The position numbers were made by a program, and so were the translations under genes. Shown here one piece after another: positions 40,731 through 51,171 of a stretch of DNA of 64,000 nt; position 1 is the first letter of the stretch, and every line of letters begins with the position of its first letter. Under the pieces are notes generated by a model, which did not search any database, had not been told where the DNA came from, and saw only the letters and a list, made by a program, of their open reading frames with translations. The DNA is from Atkinsonella hypoxylon (lineage: Eukaryota; Ascomycota; Sordariomycetes; Hypocreales; Clavicipitaceae), in contig JFHB01000001.1 in the NCBI GenBank assembly GCA_000729835.1, positions 372,001-436,000 on the forward strand. The letters are read 5' to 3'.

Positions 40731-42044
40731 ATGTGCCAGCACCACCACAGTGACCAAACCAATCCCCTGCAAGAGGATAACCGCCCTTGGGCTGCAGCGA
40801 GCCATGAATCGTTTCCATGGCATCTGCCTATCTACGATGCCCACTGCCATCCAACTGATACCATGGAATCGATGACCAATTTCGATACAATGCACACCTC
40901 CGCACTTGCCATCATGGCAACCCGCTCCCAAGACCAGCAATTGGTGGCTGATGTGGCATCGCTACATGGCGTCAAAGACCGTGCCTCTTTGCGGGGTCGC
41001 ATTGCCGAACAGCTTAACGATGATGGGCTCGGCAACGAGGCAACCATCAAGCATCCGAATGCACAAGCCGTGCAGCATAGTTGCCAAGTCATACCCTCCT
41101 TTGGATGGCATCCATGGTTCTCTTATCAAATGTACGATGACCATGTCTCCGTACCGACATACTCTGCATTAGGAGAAGATGACGCAGACGATGTCGTTCG
41201 GCTCTCTGCTAAAAGGAAACATTATCAAGCCGTGTTAGTCCCTGCGCCGGATAAAGACGACTTCATCGCCTCTTTGCCCACGCCGACCCCTGTATCAGCA
41301 TTCATCAATTCCACTAGGGCCAGGCTAGAGTCTCATCCAATCGCCCTTGTCGGCGAGATAGGGCTTGATAAGGCATTCCGACTTCCGGAAGGCTGGGATC
41401 CTGCGCTCGCCGCGTCCAGAGACAATGGTCTGACACCAGGCGGCCGAGAAGGCCGTCGGCTGAGCCCCTACAAGGTTTCAATGCAGCACCAGCAGTCCAT
41501 CCTCCGAGCTCAACTCCGCCTCGCAGGTGAAGTCGGCCGGCCAGTTAGTGTCCACGGCGTACAGGCTCACGGTGTCCTTTATGACACCCTCTCCAGCTGT
41601 TGGAAAGGTCATGAAAGGCACTGCCCGTCAAGGAGGGAAAAGCAAAAGATGGCACCAGGAGCGGAAGATGACAACTCAGATGACGGAGAAGCGACCCAAG
41701 TGGGTGGAAAGCCATATCCGCCGCGAATCTGTCTACATTCGTATAGCGGCCCTGTCGAGTGCCTGAAGCAATGGCTTCGTCCTACCATCCCCGCCAAAAT
41801 ATACTTTTCCTTCTCTACCGCCGTGAACCTGGGTACGCACTCGACCCGCGCAAAAGTCGACGAGGTAATCAAGGCAGTTCCTGGGGATAAGCTCCTGGTC
41901 GAAAGCGACCTCCACATTGCGGGCGGGGACATGGAAGCCGCACTGGAGGACATGTACAGGATAGTATGTGCAGCCAAGGGGTGGAGCTTGGAACAAGGCG
42001 TGAAGACGATTGCGAGAAATTTCGAGGAGTTTATATTTGGGTAA
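40731..42044 (+). CDS. TatD-family metal-dependent hydrolase, Scn1-like, 437 aa
   Basis: TatD-type enzymes are TIM-barrel phosphodiesterases/DNases with two metals. The expected ligands are all visible: the HxH pair at residues 38 and 40 (YDAHCHPTD), SFGWHPWF, the VGEIGLDK glutamate, VSVHGVQAHG, ICLHSYSGP and VESDLH. At 437 aa it is longer than bacterial TatD (about 260 aa) because of insertions, including an acidic/polar insert between VSVHGV and ICLHSYS; this suits the fungal Scn1 (Cut9-interacting protein) subgroup. The open frame continues upstream through a poly-T tract; I start at the ATG at 40731 because the residues before it are low complexity. It may act in nucleic-acid turnover. 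Confidence 0.85.
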   Translation: MCQHHHSDQTNPLQEDNRPWAAASHESFPWHLPIYDAHCHPTDTMESMTNFDTMHTSALAIMATRSQDQQLVADVASLHGVKDRASLRGRIAEQLNDDGLGNEATIKHPNAQAVQHSCQVIPSFGWHPWFSYQMYDDHVSVPTYSALGEDDADDVVRLSAKRKHYQAVLVPAPDKDDFIASLPTPTPVSAFINSTRARLESHPIALVGEIGLDKAFRLPEGWDPALAASRDNGLTPGGREGRRLSPYKVSMQHQQSILRAQLRLAGEVGRPVSVHGVQAHGVLYDTLSSCWKGHERHCPSRREKQKMAPGAEDDNSDDGEATQVGGKPYPPRICLHSYSGPVECLKQWLRPTIPAKIYFSFSTAVNLGTHSTRAKVDEVIKAVPGDKLLVESDLHIAGGDMEAALEDMYRIVCAAKGWSLEQGVKTIARNFEEFIFG

Positions 42045-42631
42045 CGCTGTGGGAACCCCTGATGACTTAACATGGTCGTTAGAGTCGTGTCATACTCGTT
42101 CCTCGATTGGATCCAGCATGCATAGTCAAGCGATGTGCTCGGCGTGATCCGGAGAATTCGGACATCAGTGCATCTCGTGCAGTCTGTCATGTTACAAGCG
42201 GTAGTTCCTCGTCGTTCATGTTCCATCAACAAGGTAAGCTGCCCCATTTTGCCGACGAAGTACGCATCGTAACAAGAAGAACATTATTACTTCCTCAAGT
42301 TACGGACATGCAAGTTACCTACCAGTCACTGCCATTCCGAGTAGTCACGCCAGAGCAAAGTTCAGACGATAATTGTCCTCATCGAGCAAGAATCGTGACA
42401 TGATTCTCCCAGCGTCACTTGAACAAATATAACTCCTATTCATAAGCAACTGTTGATATTATTCGCTTACTGATGCGCCAAACGTCGGACCCATACAATT
42501 GCTTTCTTCCAGATTCCAATGAGTCCTGGTAAATCAAATCTGAGATAGACTCAGAAAATAAAGCATGGAGATTGAGCAGGGAAGAAGAGAAAAGAAAACA
42601 TGGCCCCGTTATCATTGAACATGATGTCCAT
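42045..42631. other. Convergent spacer between the TatD-like gene and a small gene
   Basis: This 587 bp lies between two 3' ends. I see no gene, repeat or RNA. Confidence 0.55.
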
Positions 42632-43285
42632 TCATCGTATTTGGGCTCGACGACCCTCATCCTCGCTCTCATATGGAGGCAGAGACTCCACATCCACATC
42701 CATATGGTCATGGAACATCTGATTATACGGCCGGCCAGGGTAAAAATGCCCAGGAGGGCAAGCTTGCCTGATCCGCCCCTGCTCTGCAGCAACAAGGCTG
42801 TCCACCACCGAGACAGCCTCTCTGATGGACGCGAGTTCTTCTTCCATCGTGTTGGACGGGGAGCGAGACCGTGTTTGTGAGGCGGTCGTTTCATCTTCCG
42901 AGCAGGTGGAAATTGCGGAAAGGGAGTCGGGTCGCTTTTCAGAACGCGATGGTGCGAGAGGTTGTGTGGAAACCCTGGGTTCGACGGGTTCGACAGGTTC
43001 GACAGTGGTGGTCGTTTTGGTGGCGCGACGAACTAGTTTGATGAGGAAGATGCAGAGTATGATGAATAGAAATTTTAGAGCGATGACTGTTAGGGCCTGC
43101 TTTATGATTAGTTTACATAGTATAGTATTGTTTCTTGGTGGACTTGATAGCGCACAGCTGGTGGTTGTGGTGGTTTTGAAGGTGCGGAGGGGGTGGGTAC
43201 ACATAATATGTGTTTGATGAGTTGCTGTGCTGAGAGGATGTTGATCGATCAATTGCAAGTGTCGACTGCCCTTGCTACTGGCCAT
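42632..43285 (-). CDS. Small single-pass membrane protein, unrecognised, 217 aa
   Basis: I do not recognise this product. From the first ATG (43285) there is a 60-residue Thr/Ser/His-rich head. One strong hydrophobic segment follows (about residues 65-84, ALKFLFIILCIFLIKL), then basic VRRATK. The rest is a hydrophilic tail with a VEPVEPVEP repeat and an acidic end (SLPPYESEDEG). A PPYE motif could recruit WW-domain ubiquitin ligases. The head may contain an unrecognised intron, and the true start could be nearer the membrane segment. Coding status rests on an intact frame and plausible composition only. Confidence 0.5.
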   Translation of the reverse strand: MASSKGSRHLQLIDQHPLSTATHQTHIMCTHPLRTFKTTTTTSCALSSPPRNNTILCKLIIKQALTVIALKFLFIILCIFLIKLVRRATKTTTTVEPVEPVEPRVSTQPLAPSRSEKRPDSLSAISTCSEDETTASQTRSRSPSNTMEEELASIREAVSVVDSLVAAEQGRIRQACPPGHFYPGRPYNQMFHDHMDVDVESLPPYESEDEGRRAQIR

Positions 43286-43345
43286 CTCCAAGATCTCTGG
43301 CTCATCTTCCTCGGTGGAATGAACAGTTCTTGAGGAAGAATCGAA

Positions 43346-43888
43346 TCAGGATTTTGCAAAGTGCTTGACTTGGTTGTCGCTTGTGCGAAATTTCTGCATT
43401 ACCGCTTTAAGTGCACCTCCCGTTGTTTTCAAGTTGCATAATGGACTTGTACAATCTTGAAGGTGTGACGTTTGCCCGCCTTCTTGTGCCTGCTGACCAA
43501 GAATGTCCGCAACTCGACCTTCATGTTGTAATATAGATGCGTACAATTTGCGCGCCCGAATCCGCAGCACATCCAGATCGTGAAGCCGCATTTGTAAACT
43601 GTCCTGAAGGCTTCTTTCGCCCGGCATGTCACGAATCCGAGTCACGACGGCCGCACCTTTGACGTCCCACACCCGACGCAACCCCGTCTGAGAGAAAACA
43701 GCCGAAACGTTGGAGACTACGGAATAGTACTCGCTATATATATAATAATAAAACCCGATGAAATGTAACTCCGCCGCTCGCAGCGTCTGTGGCAACGGCG
43801 AAGAACTCACACCAAAGATCCCGCCGGTGCACGGATAAAGAAAGCCCGAGCGTATCAGTTTAGCCTGTGTGCGTACGCCTAGTCTCAT
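43346..43888 (-). CDS. Small unrecognised protein with an in-phase intron, 139 aa
   Basis: Exons are probably 43888-43811 and 43687-43346, separated by a 123-nt intron (GTGAGT donor, pyrimidine-rich CTCTCAG end). The spliced product begins with basic RLGVRTQAKLIRSG and continues through TGLRRVWDVKGAAVVTR into a helical region (DLDVLRIRARKLYASILQHE). The intron is a multiple of three with no stop, so an unspliced message would give a 180-aa product; the intron has atypical residues (FYYYIYSEYY) and contains a TACGGAATA word, both favouring splicing. No family is recognised. A mitochondrial role is possible from the basic start but unproven. Confidence 0.55.
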   Translation of the reverse strand: MRLGVRTQAKLIRSGFLYPCTGGIFGVSSSPLPQTLRAAELHFIGFYYYIYSEYYSVVSNVSAVFSQTGLRRVWDVKGAAVVTRIRDMPGERSLQDSLQMRLHDLDVLRIRARKLYASILQHEGRVADILGQQAQEGGQTSHLQDCTSPLCNLKTTGGALKAVMQKFRTSDNQVKHFAKS

Positions 43889-45353
43889 TGAGGCTTAGAA
43901 CGGGCGTGAAAATGGTCGACTGAGAATACGAAAGACAGAGCAGAAGAGAAAATATGCCTGGCGCTCGGTGCCTGATTAGTAGTTATGGATGACGCCTTTC
44001 CGGCCAGAGTGGTCTATTAACTAGTTACCCCGCGGCCTAGTCGTACCCTCCTCGGTGCTCCTGCAAGTTTTAGTCACAATCAAGAAAGAGCGAACGACCA
44101 CAGGACGCGCGCCCTGCCGTCCGTTCGGGACTCAGGTAATAATGAATGAAGCTTGTTCGTACGCACCAGCCTGCGCTAACAAAAGCTTACGGAATGAAAT
44201 TTCTGACACAGCCTGCCCTCTACAGCCTGTGACTCGTGCAGACTGCCGCTGACGAGGCTCCTGTCAACCCTTCCCAGCTGACCAGCTGCCAGCGGCCACA
44301 TCGACGACATTGACAACATTGACATAAATCCCAGACAACAGCTTTACCCGTCTGATTCCCGGCCCCGCATTCCACTCTTCGCCGCAATCCACTTCTCGGT
44401 CGCCTTCCGCCTGCCCCAAGGCTTTGATTTTGATAGCCAAGCCACCTTGCCACTGACGGGACGTTGGTGACACCAAAGTAGAAACATCACAACGGCCACA
44501 CCGCATGGACAATAATTGAACACATGGGTGAAACCAAAACGGCGGTCAATTCAGTAGGGCAGAAGCGACGCGCAAAGCAATCTTGCCATAATGTACAATG
44601 GGCCGAGAACTCGATTCGTTGCAGCTTTCCACTTACTAGTACGAAATACGGCATCTAGTCTAACTACCTAGGTACCTACCTACCTAGGCACTTGCGGGAA
44701 CGGTACCCACCGTCGCAGCTGACGCCCCATGATAGAAAACACACGTACGGAATAATGTCATCATAGACTAGAGCCTCGTCACCAAGCCTCTTGAAATATT
44801 GAAATTTTCAACAACCTGCGCCTGGGCTGCTTAAAATTGTGGCTTTAGAGGGTTGCTGCCCTGCAGCATGTGGCCAACCTCACTAGGGGGATGCCATAAG
44901 ATGTTAAAATAAGACGCTATTGGTAAGACATTATGACAATGCCTTGTCTTATACAATATTGTACAGGGCGTGGGGTTTAAGGTGTGGCCGTAAACAAAAT
45001 ATGTATCTCTGTGGGTACCGCTTCAATAGCAACGCCCAGTCTAATCCTACGCCAGTAGCACAACGTGAAATAGATGCTCTTCCAATCTCCCATGTTCCTT
45101 GCATATCGCCTTGTACAGATGTTCTATCCTGAGGAATGATGCACATGATTTTGGTGGGATTGACCGCACGCAAGAAGAAATCAAGGCTAAATGAAAGAAA
45201 CCAACGTCCACAACCCTGAACATGCCCATTCCCCCTCAAAGGAAAGGAAATATATGTAAGAACAAGCAGGAAAAAACAATGAGATTTCTCTGTGCTGGAC
45301 GACTCTGAAAAGCGTCAAATAAAAGGGGGCAAAAGATTGGCCAAGAACGCCAT
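43889..45353. other. Intergenic region with dispersed words
   Basis: This 1.46 kb has no supported gene. TACCTAGG-type words lie at 44665-44674 and 44681-44688, and TACGGAATA at 44746-44754. It receives the 3' end of the Zn2Cys6/fungal_trans gene on the right and holds the promoter of the small gene on the left. Confidence 0.6.
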
Positions 45354-48050
45354 TCAGTCCAAAAACTCCCTCAAAATTTGAACACGCGTACGTGCTACAT
45401 CGCTGTCAGAGCCAATGAGCTCCATGATTTGAATCATTCGCGCTGTTGCCGGCTGTGTTAGCGGAGCTCCCGTGGAATTGGCTTGATAGATTCTTATGCC
45501 TGGTCATCAAACTTACTTATATCACTTCTGGCCCTCACGAATAAAGGGTCTTTTGCGAGCATCTCCTTGCCCACTGCGTCTTTGGCCGTTTCCCGAAGCA
45601 CATTCGCCATGCACAATGCTTCTAGGAAAGCACGATGATTCAACACCCACCAAACTCTGGCCTCCGACTCCAATAGGGTAAACATCAAAAAGAAGGCACT
45701 GATTGCATCATGAGCCGCTTCTAACGTCCCGCGCACGTTTACAGATACCTCGGGGCTCTCTGATGCATGAACCAGCATGAGGTTGTGGAAGTAGTTGCTC
45801 GTGAGAAACAACGTTTGCCTTACAATGCGCTTGTTTGTGCTCGCTGCTGCTGTAAGGCTATCTGTATCCCAAGATCGGAAAACATCCGGGAAGGAGCGGT
45901 AAACGGCTCGGAAATCAGCCACTAGTTTTGACTTGTGCCGTACCGTCGTGCAAATCGACACATCTAGGGAGCGTGGCGAGCAAATGGTTTCCTGTACCAA
46001 ATTCGCCAGCATCCAGGAACCCCGGATGTACGCCGTGTCGGTTGGATCGCTGGTCGCGATGGAGGCGCTGTCGTCCAATAAATCATCCACGGAGACGTCC
46101 GTATGCGTAGCTGAAGGCGGTAATGAGAGGAGCACCGTCAAAAATGTGTCTTGCAACAACACAGCCTGCCAAACTTTTCGTCTCTGTTGCTTTTCAAATG
46201 GATTGGCATTTGGTGTCACTGAGGTTGCGTGGGGAAATCAGTCAGCCCCATGTCTTGTGGCATCATCACCAGGACATTTGATTTCTGCACAACATCTCAA
46301 ATGTCAACTTACCGATATTGGGATCGCGATGCAAGCCCATGGCATACGCCTGTCGAATGAGAATGCCCGCAAATGCCCAGCCATCAGATGCGTGATTGTC
46401 GTTAATCAGAAAATACGTCATCAACACCATTGCTTGTATAGATCCCAACGATGCAGTGCTCATATATGACGACATGCGGAGGGCCTGATTCGACGCGGAT
46501 GCGTAGAACTCGGCAGTCTGTTTTCGCTCGGCTGCCGTTGTGGTCGTGACAAATTGCATGCCCAGAGCCAACATAACAAAAATCAATGCAATGAATGACG
46601 CTTCCATCTTATTCTTCTCTTCCGCCCCAACCCGCCAGAAGTGTTCGTAATCAGCATAGAAGGTCTGACGATGAATCATGGGATAGATAGGATCGACGCA
46701 TTCAAAGTATCGAGCGACAAGAGTATCTGCTTGAATCTTGTCTGGTAAGACAGAAATGATCTCGGCCAAGCCGCCGTCGCAAGTCCAATAATTTGCAAAT
46801 GGGTGTTCCGAACCAATGCCAAATACGTTGCTAGCTTTGGTAACAGAGTAAGGCACGTGCGATAACAGCCCGATAGACAAGGCCGCAGCACCACGAGATG
46901 AAGCATCTTGGTCGTTGATGGCACCCCTGTCGGCGATGTTGGGAATGGCCATAGACCCATCACCTGGGGACTTTTTTTTGGGTGGTCTAGTCATTCGACG
47001 ACCATTTGCAGCAGACCTAGATGTTTCCCTTTGCTCCAGTTAGCTCCATCGGCTCATAGCTTTTGCATTCTTCTGCCAAGAACTTACTCCAAAAGGTTGG
47101 CCACATGTGCATATCGACATTCTGTCTGTCTTTTGATGCCTTGACAAGCATGTTAGCAGCATAGTCAGGTTGTCACCATGCTGGAAACTCTCTCAAACTT
47201 ACAAGCAAGGCAATGAGGCCTACCTCTGTCACACTAGACGTATGTGTTAGCCATTGGTTATTTGAGTGAATGGTCAAGACAATAGTGACACGAAGAATAA
47301 AGAAACATGTTTCAAGTTGGCTAGGTCACTCGATGCTCGGGTTGAACTGGGCTGAGCCAGCCACAGGCTGCACTGCACCACTGTTAGGTGGCGGCTCAAG
47401 CAGTCGGGCTGAAGGGTTACAACGAGATGCTGTGCAACCATGCGCAGCGCACAGGGAACTTCGGCCATGACACTGCGTGGCAGACGGATAATATCATGAA
47501 GAAACATGGATTTATGAGCCGCGGAAGACGGCAAGGCAGTTTTGATAGTCAATTGGAGAAAAATGGTGAAATGAGGGAAAGACGCAAACGCAGCTCTGCA
47601 GTACAAGAATCTTTTGGCGTACTCTTGTGACGATCGGGCAACAGGCGAAAGGACTTTGCGTGATTTGGTCTCATGTCATGAATAGGCTGAGCCATGCAGC
47701 ATAAGCTGAAACGCACCCACCTTTGTCTTTCTTTCAACGCACTCGTGACATGACAGAGTCGGCTTGTTGCGCTTTTGCTTCTTTTTTAACGGTTCCTCAC
47801 CGTGGGTAGGCGACGCCTCGCCACTCATTTCCCGATAATCAACGTTATTTGGGCAGCCGTCCAGCGGCGGACCACAATGTCGAGGCTTTCCAGGATGCCG
47901 AGGATAGGAGTGTATTGAACCTCCAATAGAACTGGACGAGGCAATGCTGGAGAGGGAGTCAAGGTGGGATTTTCCTGGCATTGACGAATGCGAAACAATG
48001 TCCCTCGCACCTGGCCGGTGACGGGCGTGGTGCAAAAGCGGCAGGTCCAT
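45354..48050 (-). CDS. Zn(II)2Cys6 transcription factor with fungal_trans domain, 6 exons, 635 aa
   Basis: Exons are 48050-47721, 47233-47203, 47139-47088, 47016-46313, 46218-45517 and 45442-45354, all in phase. The DNA-binding cluster (Cys 101, 104, 111, 118, 121, 128) is split over the first three exons and reads SCHECVERKTKC then DRGRPHCLACIKRQTEC, followed by RYAHVANLLE. The middle homology region (about residues 210-450) has typical fungal_trans wording: ARYFECVDPIYPMIHRQTF, NDNHASDGWAFAGILIRQAY, GLHRD. The protein ends RTRVQILREFLD. It should be a nuclear regulator of a metabolic or stress pathway; the target is unknown and no cluster surrounds it. Intron 1 is 487 nt. The exon 3 acceptor is AAG rather than YAG. 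Confidence 0.9.
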
Positions 48051-49700
48051 TGCTGACGACTTACAACCACCCTGCCGCTGACGTCCAGTCGGGCGTGGAG
48101 GACAATGGCAAAATGAAAAATAAGCCCCCCCCCAAATATATGACGATGGTGACTTGGCTGACTATTTCCAGGTCTGCGGTACGAGAGGTTCTGTCGAGCG
48201 TGCTTAGAGCACCATGGCAGTGGTGATTCAACAGGCCAGAATGCGCCGGAAATAGCAGCGCAGCATTGTCGGTCGCGGGTAATAATAGGGGCAGGCGGCC
48301 TTGAATCTGGGGAACAGCACGGTGATGCAGGACGTTTTCGCTGGGTCAATGGGTCAATGGGTCAATGGGTCGCTGGGTCGCTGGGTCGCTGGGTCGCGCT
48401 GCTGGACGTCGGCTCTCGTTCCTCTGCATGCAATCTGGAGCTCCGTGCGCGCGATTTGGTGGGGGGACGAGGGAAATAAAGGGAATTAAAGGCCAGGCCA
48501 GAGGGCCAAAGGGGCAAGGGGAAAGCACGGGAAGACCGAGGATGGGAATAAGAGTTGAAACTCGAATGCATATCCTGACTGTGCCGGAGGATAATGTAAT
48601 AAAATGTAATAATAGCAAAGATGTCAAGCTGTCTAGTCTGGCAGCCAAGTGTCGGACCAGCCAGGTGTGCCAGGTGTCGGACCCAGATGGCCAGCTGAAA
48701 TCCTGAACTAGACGGATGACGGATGGGAGAAGGTAGACGGGTTGGGAGAATTGGAGGACGAGTACCTACCATGCACGGAGTTATCTGGTTCTGCTTCGAG
48801 ATCGAGGCCAGCCCGTCAACGCGAGTCGGAGCAATATATTGCAGTGGATTCGAGTGACGGCTTTTGTCGGGCCCTGACTCTCGCTCCAATGGCCTAACTA
48901 ATAGCGAGTAACAAACAGTAACCGAGATGCGTGCCGTCAGTAGGTACTTGTACCGAAATACCCTCCTTCCCGTGTCGTGTTCGTAAATCACGAAAAAAAT
49001 AAAAAAATAAAGACAGGGACAAAGAGAAAAAGTGGACAAAGATCCCCATGTCATCCTCATGGCCATTCCCATCCCACACGCAATACTGTTTTGTGATCTC
49101 GTATGCTCGTATGCTTGTATGCTCTCTAACTATATAAAGATCAAGTACCTAGGTACGTAGGTCCCTCCTACCTACCTCGTAGGTACCTAACTAGGTAATC
49201 TTGCCCAGTGTCTGGCTCGGCCGGACGTACAGTGAGTGGGTCGCAACCATGTCTACTAGTCCTAAACGCTGGCAAACTGGCTAGCAATCCGTCCCTCTCG
49301 AATCCATCCAGCATCCAGAGTCAAGACGCGCCACGCCTAGCCCGTCATGCGCTAAGCAATTCGATTTCAGCCTTACAAAGTTCACTAGGCTTTATCCCAG
49401 CTCCTGGCCCTAGCCCCATTGTGATCAGCCTAGCAAACCTACACCTATTGTTGTACGTGCTCTGATCCTCTGATCCGTCCTCGTCGGGGCCCAGTAACAG
49501 AACCACTTGTCCAGCCGAGTCTTTTTCCCGGGTACCATTGCCGAACCGAACCCTGTCACTTGAGCCAAATTCATCAATCGCGCACAGCTCATGATTCAAG
49601 CCGACGACAAGACTAGGCCTCTTTGAACATCTCAAAGCTCCAAGCGTAAACCTTTGTCCACCAGATCCTGGTAGGTGGCAAGGACAGAAGCTCGCAGTAA
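48051..49700. other. Upstream region of the Zn2Cys6/fungal_trans gene
   Basis: This 1.65 kb has no supported gene. A tandem 8-mer array lies at 48343-48399 and TACCTAGGTA at 49146-49155 within a TACCT/AGGTA-rich stretch (49143-49198). A run of A/T near 48990-49010 and several overlapping chance frames complete it. Confidence 0.6.
48343..48399. repeat. Tandem 8-bp repeat, GGGTCAAT/GGGTCGCT
   Basis: Three GGGTCAAT units are followed by about four GGGTCGCT units. The sharp switch between variants suggests two rounds of local expansion. It lies about 300 bp upstream of the transcription-factor start codon. Confidence 0.9.
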
Positions 49701-49966
49701 TCACGAGGCCCGCACCTCATTTAGACAATCCTCGTCGGGCGCTCGCAGTATTACTTCGTGCACGCTGTACAGACGGGTTGCCGCCAGGTCGTAAAGAGTC
49801 TTTGAGACTTCGCACAGGCTTTTGAGATCAAGCTTGTCGCCAAGCTGCCATGGTTAGCTACCATCCGTTGATGGACTGTTAGGCAAATGATGAGGGTGAC
49901 TACATAGTCAATGATGCATGCTAACAACTCCGTCGGCAGTTTTAGAAGCATTGGTAGATCATTCAT
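49701..49966 (-). CDS. Short F-box protein or F-box remnant, 2 exons, 68 aa
   Basis: Exons 49966-49904 and 49844-49701 join across a 59-nt intron (GTAGTC, branch GCTAACC, CAG). The result reads MLLKLPTELLACIIDYLGDK then DLKSLCEVSKTLYDLAATRL, a clear F-box of the kind common in fungal genomes. F-box proteins link substrates to SCF ubiquitin ligase through Skp1. The product stops after 68 aa (ILRAPDEDCLNEVRAS), whereas related fungal proteins run several hundred residues, so the substrate-binding part is missing. It is either a degraded gene or a minimal adaptor. The start could be further upstream. Confidence 0.5.
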
Positions 49967-50260
49967 TGCTTTGGCCCCAATAGTAGTGCTGCTACAAGCT
50001 TGTTCAAATAGGGCTTGGGCTGGTGATTCTTGCCAATTACTTGACTTCTGATACACGAAGGGGGCAAACTTCGAGATATTGGTGAAGGCAGAATTGCAAG
50101 GACGGGAATTCTGGTTGCCGACGCAGTCGATCACAACAGCCAATCAAAACCCCACTAGTGGACCATCCCCAAACCCCTGATATGGTGGCACGATTAACAA
50201 ACAATGACTTGAATGACTATTGCAACTGCTTGTCTATACTTGGTCCCTAATTTACTTCCA

Positions 50261-50282
50261 CCTCCAACCTCCAACCTCCAAC
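50261..50282. repeat. (CCTCCAA)3 immediately before the alpha-kinase ATG
   Basis: Three tandem CCTCCAA units end just before the start codon at 50284, forming the last part of the 5' leader. Confidence 0.85.
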
Positions 50283-50283
50283 C

Positions 50284-51171
50284 ATGAGTCGCAAATGTGC
50301 CGCTTGTGGCCGCAACCTCCCTCAATCATCCTACACGGCTAACCAGTTCTCCAAGGGTCCCGGTATATCGCGATGCGCGAGATGCGTCCATGGCCACCAT
50401 TCCGACGCCGCATCTTCAACGCAGTCTGACAGCGGCAGATACAACAACTCCAGCTCGGCTTCCATCCCATACTCAGCCCTAGAGAGGCCTTTTGCACAAG
50501 GTGCTTTTCGCTGGGTGGCCAAAGGGACCTACACTTCAGGTGTTCGCCGGGACCAAGCATGTGTTGTCAAGTGGTTCAAGACTGGTGCTGTCTTCTCAGA
50601 CGACTATTTCACGCTCGACATTAAGGCTGTTGACAAGGCCTTGGAGATTGTCAACAGGTTCAATCAGCTGGGCATTATCAACAAAGTCGTCAAAATCAAT
50701 GTACCCGAAGTATGGTACTTCAAAGACGACAGTTCCGACGAGTGGGCAGGCCAGAGACATCTATGCGAGCCATTTATCCGAAACTACCAAAAGTTCAACA
50801 GCAATACTGGATGGAACGATGAGTCGATGGCATGGGGGGAAGTTATGCAAGCTCTTAGCCACTTTAGCTACCACCTCTCGGGTGGGAATTTCGTTCTGTG
50901 CGACCTTCAAGGTGGCATCTACCAGCACGAGATAGTCCTCTCCGACCCTGTCATCCTATCCCGGGATCGCCAGTACGGCGTGACAGATCTTGGCCCCGAA
51001 GGCATTAGCTCGTTTTTTACTCACCATGACTGCAACAACTTCTGTCGCCCGAACTGGACTCGGCCGGCTAACCCGAAGCAATACTTCCGCCCCGTCCAAG
51101 GCACCACTATGATCCAACGATCGGTGCTTACGGATTATTCCCGACCCTACGGTACAAGGGTCTTTTATTAG
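50284..51171 (+). CDS. Alpha-kinase family protein with N-terminal zinc ribbon, 295 aa
   Basis: The C-terminal 230 residues match the atypical alpha-kinase fold (myosin heavy-chain kinase/eEF2 kinase class). Visible are the nucleotide-binding lysine in ACVVKWF (K96), CDLQG (D207), LSDPVIL (D221), GVTDLGPEGI (D235), and the structural zinc site HHDCNNFC. The N-terminus has two CxxC pairs (C5/C8, C31/C34) with the spacing and the QFSK wording of Stc1-like zinc ribbons, then a Ser-rich linker. All key residues are present, so activity is plausible. The frame is intact and intronless with an ATG straight after a short repeat. It sits in a gene-poor, accessory-looking stretch beside an F-box remnant; its substrate is unknown. 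Confidence 0.85.
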   Translation: MSRKCAACGRNLPQSSYTANQFSKGPGISRCARCVHGHHSDAASSTQSDSGRYNNSSSASIPYSALERPFAQGAFRWVAKGTYTSGVRRDQACVVKWFKTGAVFSDDYFTLDIKAVDKALEIVNRFNQLGIINKVVKINVPEVWYFKDDSSDEWAGQRHLCEPFIRNYQKFNSNTGWNDESMAWGEVMQALSHFSYHLSGGNFVLCDLQGGIYQHEIVLSDPVILSRDRQYGVTDLGPEGISSFFTHHDCNNFCRPNWTRPANPKQYFRPVQGTTMIQRSVLTDYSRPYGTRVFY

